Assembly (NCBI GenBank): GCA_042408785.1
Contig: JBHOQU010000033.1
Span: 1-24,152, forward strand
DNA: 24,152 bases
Reading direction: 5' to 3'
From: JAUQQI01 sp042408785
GTDB taxonomy: Bacteria > Chloroflexota > Dehalococcoidia > JAUQQI01
The position numbers were made by a program, and so were the translations under genes. The notes beneath the pieces were generated by a model, which ran no database searches, was not told where the DNA came from, and saw only the letters and a list, made by a program, of their open reading frames with translations. Shown here piece by piece: positions 22,097 to 24,152 of the stretch. The number at the start of each line of letters is the position of its first letter. Position 1 is the stretch's first letter.

Positions 22097-23047
22097 CTAA
22101 CGGTACCGAATCCTCGGGTCAAGCCACATGTAACAGAGGTCCAGGAGAAAGTTCACGACGACGAACACTCCCGCCGAAAGCATAATCAGGGCCTGGGTCA
22201 TGGTGTAGTCCCGGCGGCTGATGGCGTCGACGATGAGCTTGCCCAGGCCGTTGAGGTTGAAGACCTGCTCGGTCACTACCAGGCCGCCGATGAGGAAGGC
22301 GAACTCCAGGCCGATAACGGTTACCACCGGCAGGAGGGCGTTGCGGACGCCGTGCCGGATGATGACCAGATACTCCACGAGCCCCTTGGCCCGGGCGGTC
22401 CGGATGTAGTCCTCCCGGAGGACCTCCAGCAGGGCCGAGCGCATCATCCGGGTGGAGACGGCCGAATAGCGGTAGCCCACGGCCAGGGCCGGCCAGATGA
22501 GCTGGCCCAGGTTGGCCAGGGGGTCCTTCCAGAAGGGGGTAAAAACCACCGGCGGCGACCACCGGAAGAAGATGAGCAGAAACAGGATCATCAGGATGCC
22601 CAGCCAGAAGGACGGCATGGCCAGGCCGGCGATGCTGAAAACCCGGACGGCGTAGTCGACCCAGGTGTTTTGCTTGACGGCGGCCACGGTTCCTAAGGGG
22701 ATGGCCAGGGCCACCGCGATGAGGGTGGCCATAATCGCCAGCTGGAGGGTAAGCTCCAGGCGGATGGCCACCTCGTAGGCCACGGGCTTGCCCGTCCACA
22801 TGGAAAGGCCCAGGTCGCCCCGAACCAGCCCCCAGAGCCAGTTGACGAACTGCTCGTGGAGGGGTTTATCCAGGCCGTAGCGGGCCCGCTCGGCCCGCAG
22901 GACGTCCTCCGAAACGAGGGCGCCCGTGCCGTACCGGAGCATCACGATGTCGCCCGGGATGAGCCGGAGCAGAACGAAAGTTATGACGGCCACCCCGAAG
23001 AGGGTCGGGAAGACCATCAGCAGCCGGCTGATAAGGTATCGCTGCAT
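22097..23047 (-). CDS. Peptide-type ABC transporter permease, OppB/DppB-like
   Basis: A 316-residue permease half with the standard start YLISRLLMVFPTLFGVAVITFVLLRLIPGD, GLDKPLHEQFVNWLWGLVRGDLGLSMWTGKPV, about six helices, and the EAA loop EDYIRTARAKGLVEYLVIIRHGVRN. It ends DPRIRYR. It lies 21 nt after the binding-protein stop. That gap contains TAAAAT (23060-23055) only 7 nt before the ATG, so an extra leaderless start of transcription is possible, and no good ribosome-binding site is seen. It forms one unit with the binding protein and the OppC-like gene. Confidence 0.93.
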   Translation of the reverse strand: MQRYLISRLLMVFPTLFGVAVITFVLLRLIPGDIVMLRYGTGALVSEDVLRAERARYGLDKPLHEQFVNWLWGLVRGDLGLSMWTGKPVAYEVAIRLELTLQLAIMATLIAVALAIPLGTVAAVKQNTWVDYAVRVFSIAGLAMPSFWLGILMILFLLIFFRWSPPVVFTPFWKDPLANLGQLIWPALAVGYRYSAVSTRMMRSALLEVLREDYIRTARAKGLVEYLVIIRHGVRNALLPVVTVIGLEFAFLIGGLVVTEQVFNLNGLGKLIVDAISRRDYTMTQALIMLSAGVFVVVNFLLDLCYMWLDPRIRYR

Positions 23048-23068
23048 CGGCTCAATTTTACCCGGCCG

Positions 23069-24115
23069 TCACTGGGCGATCCAGACGTCCACCAGGTCCT
23101 GGTTGATGTAGTGGCTCGGGGTGATCTTCCAGCCCCTAACCTTGGCCCAGCGGACGACGATCCGGTTCCACCAGAGGGCCGGCAGCTGGTAGGCCATCTC
23201 CCCGACGGCCCGCCGCTCAAACTGCCAGACGAGCTGCTTGCGCTTTTCGGGGTCCAGCTCCCGGCTCTGGCGGTCGTAAAGGTCGTCCAGGACCGGGTCC
23301 CGGTAGCGGGCGTAGTTTACCGGGCTCCGCTCGGGGGAGATGAAGCTTAGAAGCTGCAGGTCCGGGTCGTCCATGAAGTCGCAGTTAAAGTAGAGCATCG
23401 CCTCGAAGTTGCCGGTGCGCAGGTCCTGCGTCCAAGGGCCCGTCTCCAGAAGCTGATGCTCCACCTGGAGGCCGACCTGCCGCCACTGGTCGATGAGGAA
23501 CACCCCCAGGGACGGGTAAGGCTCAATGTTGCGGTTCTTGAGAACAAAGGAGAAGTTCTGGGGCACTCCGGCCTCCCGCAGCAGCCGGCGGGCCTCCTCC
23601 CGGCTTTTGTTTATGTCCCGCCAGTAGCCTGGGATCTTTTCCAGCTCAGAGTCGGGCATGGCAAAGGGAGAGCCGGGCCGCATCAGGGCCCCGACGTACT
23701 TGAGGAACGTAAACTGGGATAGATACTGACCCCCGCCCCACCGGTCGATGGCAAGGCTGAGGGCCTGCCGGACCCTCACGTCATTGAAGGGGGGCTTTTC
23801 GTTATTAAGCACCACCATCTGGGAGCAAATCCAGGGGCTCTCCTCCACCACCACCTGGTTCCCCAGGGCCCGGACCAGGTCGTCCCGCTCCTGCGGGGTG
23901 ACGCTACGGAAGTTGATGAGGATCTGGCCGCTCCTTAAGGCGGCGACCATGGCGGAGCGGTCGGTCATAAAAACGGCCCTGAACCCGTCCAGGTAAGGCC
24001 GCCCCTTGATGAAGTAGTCTTCGTTCTTTTTGCCCACCACGTGGGAGCCGGGAACATACTCGACGAACTTAAAAGCCCCGGTCCCCAGCACGTTCTTCTC
24101 GTACCAGCGGGGGTC
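23069..24115 (-). repeat. Right arm of a long inverted repeat (duplicated binding-protein gene)
   Basis: This is the reverse-complement partner of 1-1044. Identity is complete over 23982-24115 and over 23475-23554, and patchy elsewhere, with one extra codon in this copy. How far the repeat runs upstream of the left copy cannot be judged, since that copy is cut by the window edge. Confidence 0.9.
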
Positions 24116-24152
24116 CTTCTCGATGATTTCGGCTTTATAAATCCAGTTCCAG
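23069..24152 (-). CDS. Peptide-type ABC transporter substrate-binding protein, C-terminal part (5' end outside window)
   Basis: This is the C-terminal 361 residues of a family 5 solute-binding protein. The frame is open past the right edge (WNWIYKAEIIEKDPRWYEKN precedes the GTG at 24091), so the start lies outside. It is the binding subunit of the following OppB/OppC-like pair. It is about 80% identical to the gene at the left end, with the first 65 codons that can be compared nearly unchanged. Differences cluster at the end of the segment after TGNF (EAMLYFNCDFMDDPD against DVTLYSYPGDDDPD in the other copy) and in ESPWICSQMVV against ESPWIAMLPMV. Such sites often line the ligand pocket, so the two copies may bind different solutes. 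Confidence 0.9.
   Translation of the reverse strand, partial: WNWIYKAEIIEKDPRWYEKNVLGTGAFKFVEYVPGSHVVGKKNEDYFIKGRPYLDGFRAVFMTDRSAMVAALRSGQILINFRSVTPQERDDLVRALGNQVVVEESPWICSQMVVLNNEKPPFNDVRVRQALSLAIDRWGGGQYLSQFTFLKYVGALMRPGSPFAMPDSELEKIPGYWRDINKSREEARRLLREAGVPQNFSFVLKNRNIEPYPSLGVFLIDQWRQVGLQVEHQLLETGPWTQDLRTGNFEAMLYFNCDFMDDPDLQLLSFISPERSPVNYARYRDPVLDDLYDRQSRELDPEKRKQLVWQFERRAVGEMAYQLPALWWNRIVVRWAKVRGWKITPSHYINQDLVDVWIAQ

Overview
This window is chromosomal DNA from a bacterium with high G+C (about two thirds or more by eye). The promoters look like sigma-70 sites (TTGACA/TATAAT type), the ribosome-binding sites are GGAGG-like, and ATG, GTG and TTG starts are all used. The lineage cannot be fixed from sequence alone. 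The guanylate kinase (P-loop GPSGSGKDS, then DVQGA), the UMP-synthase-like PyrE and the R2lox protein recall Chloroflexota and similar Gram-positive-type or thermophilic lineages. That placement is an inference. There is no phage, IS element, CRISPR array, tRNA or rRNA.

Left part, plus strand (1-3233): the window opens inside a peptide-type solute-binding protein gene. A complete thiamin control stack follows: a TTGACA-17-TATTAT promoter, a TPP riboswitch, a terminator-like hairpin and then a ribosome-binding site. It leads into two tandem TenA-family genes. The first keeps every thiaminase II active-site residue and the second has lost most of them. A nested inverted-repeat element of about 85 nt and a small four-helix membrane protein come next.

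Centre (3240-9849): a tight minus-strand operon reads site-2 protease, tyrA, aroA, gmk. It diverges from a plus-strand ECF transporter operon (S component, T component, fused double ATPase). The fused ATPase has unusual nucleotide-binding motifs and its 3' end overlaps the convergent dppC-like gene by 62 bp.

Right part, almost all minus strand (9788-24152). In transcription order from the right these are: a peptide-transporter binding protein, then OppB-like and OppC-like permeases; an R2lox-type ligand-binding oxidase with its own strong promoter; a small helical protein and PyrE; a carbohydrate-type ABC operon (ATPase, Tat-type lipoprotein binding protein, two permeases) followed by a DoxX-like membrane protein; a class III CoA-transferase with a crotonase-family partner lacking both hydratase glutamates; and a DppBC-like permease pair. 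Neither peptide permease pair has its ATPases in the window.

The two ends of the window carry inverted copies of the same binding-protein gene (about 80% identical protein, with perfect blocks of at least 134 and 80 bp). The intervening 22 kb is therefore bracketed by a long inverted repeat. The points most worth a second look are this repeat pair, the thiamin-controlled TenA pair with a divergent second member, the R2lox locus, the CoA-transferase plus glutamate-less crotonase pair, and the asymmetric ECF ATPase. I did not find a clear-cut new defence or mobile system.
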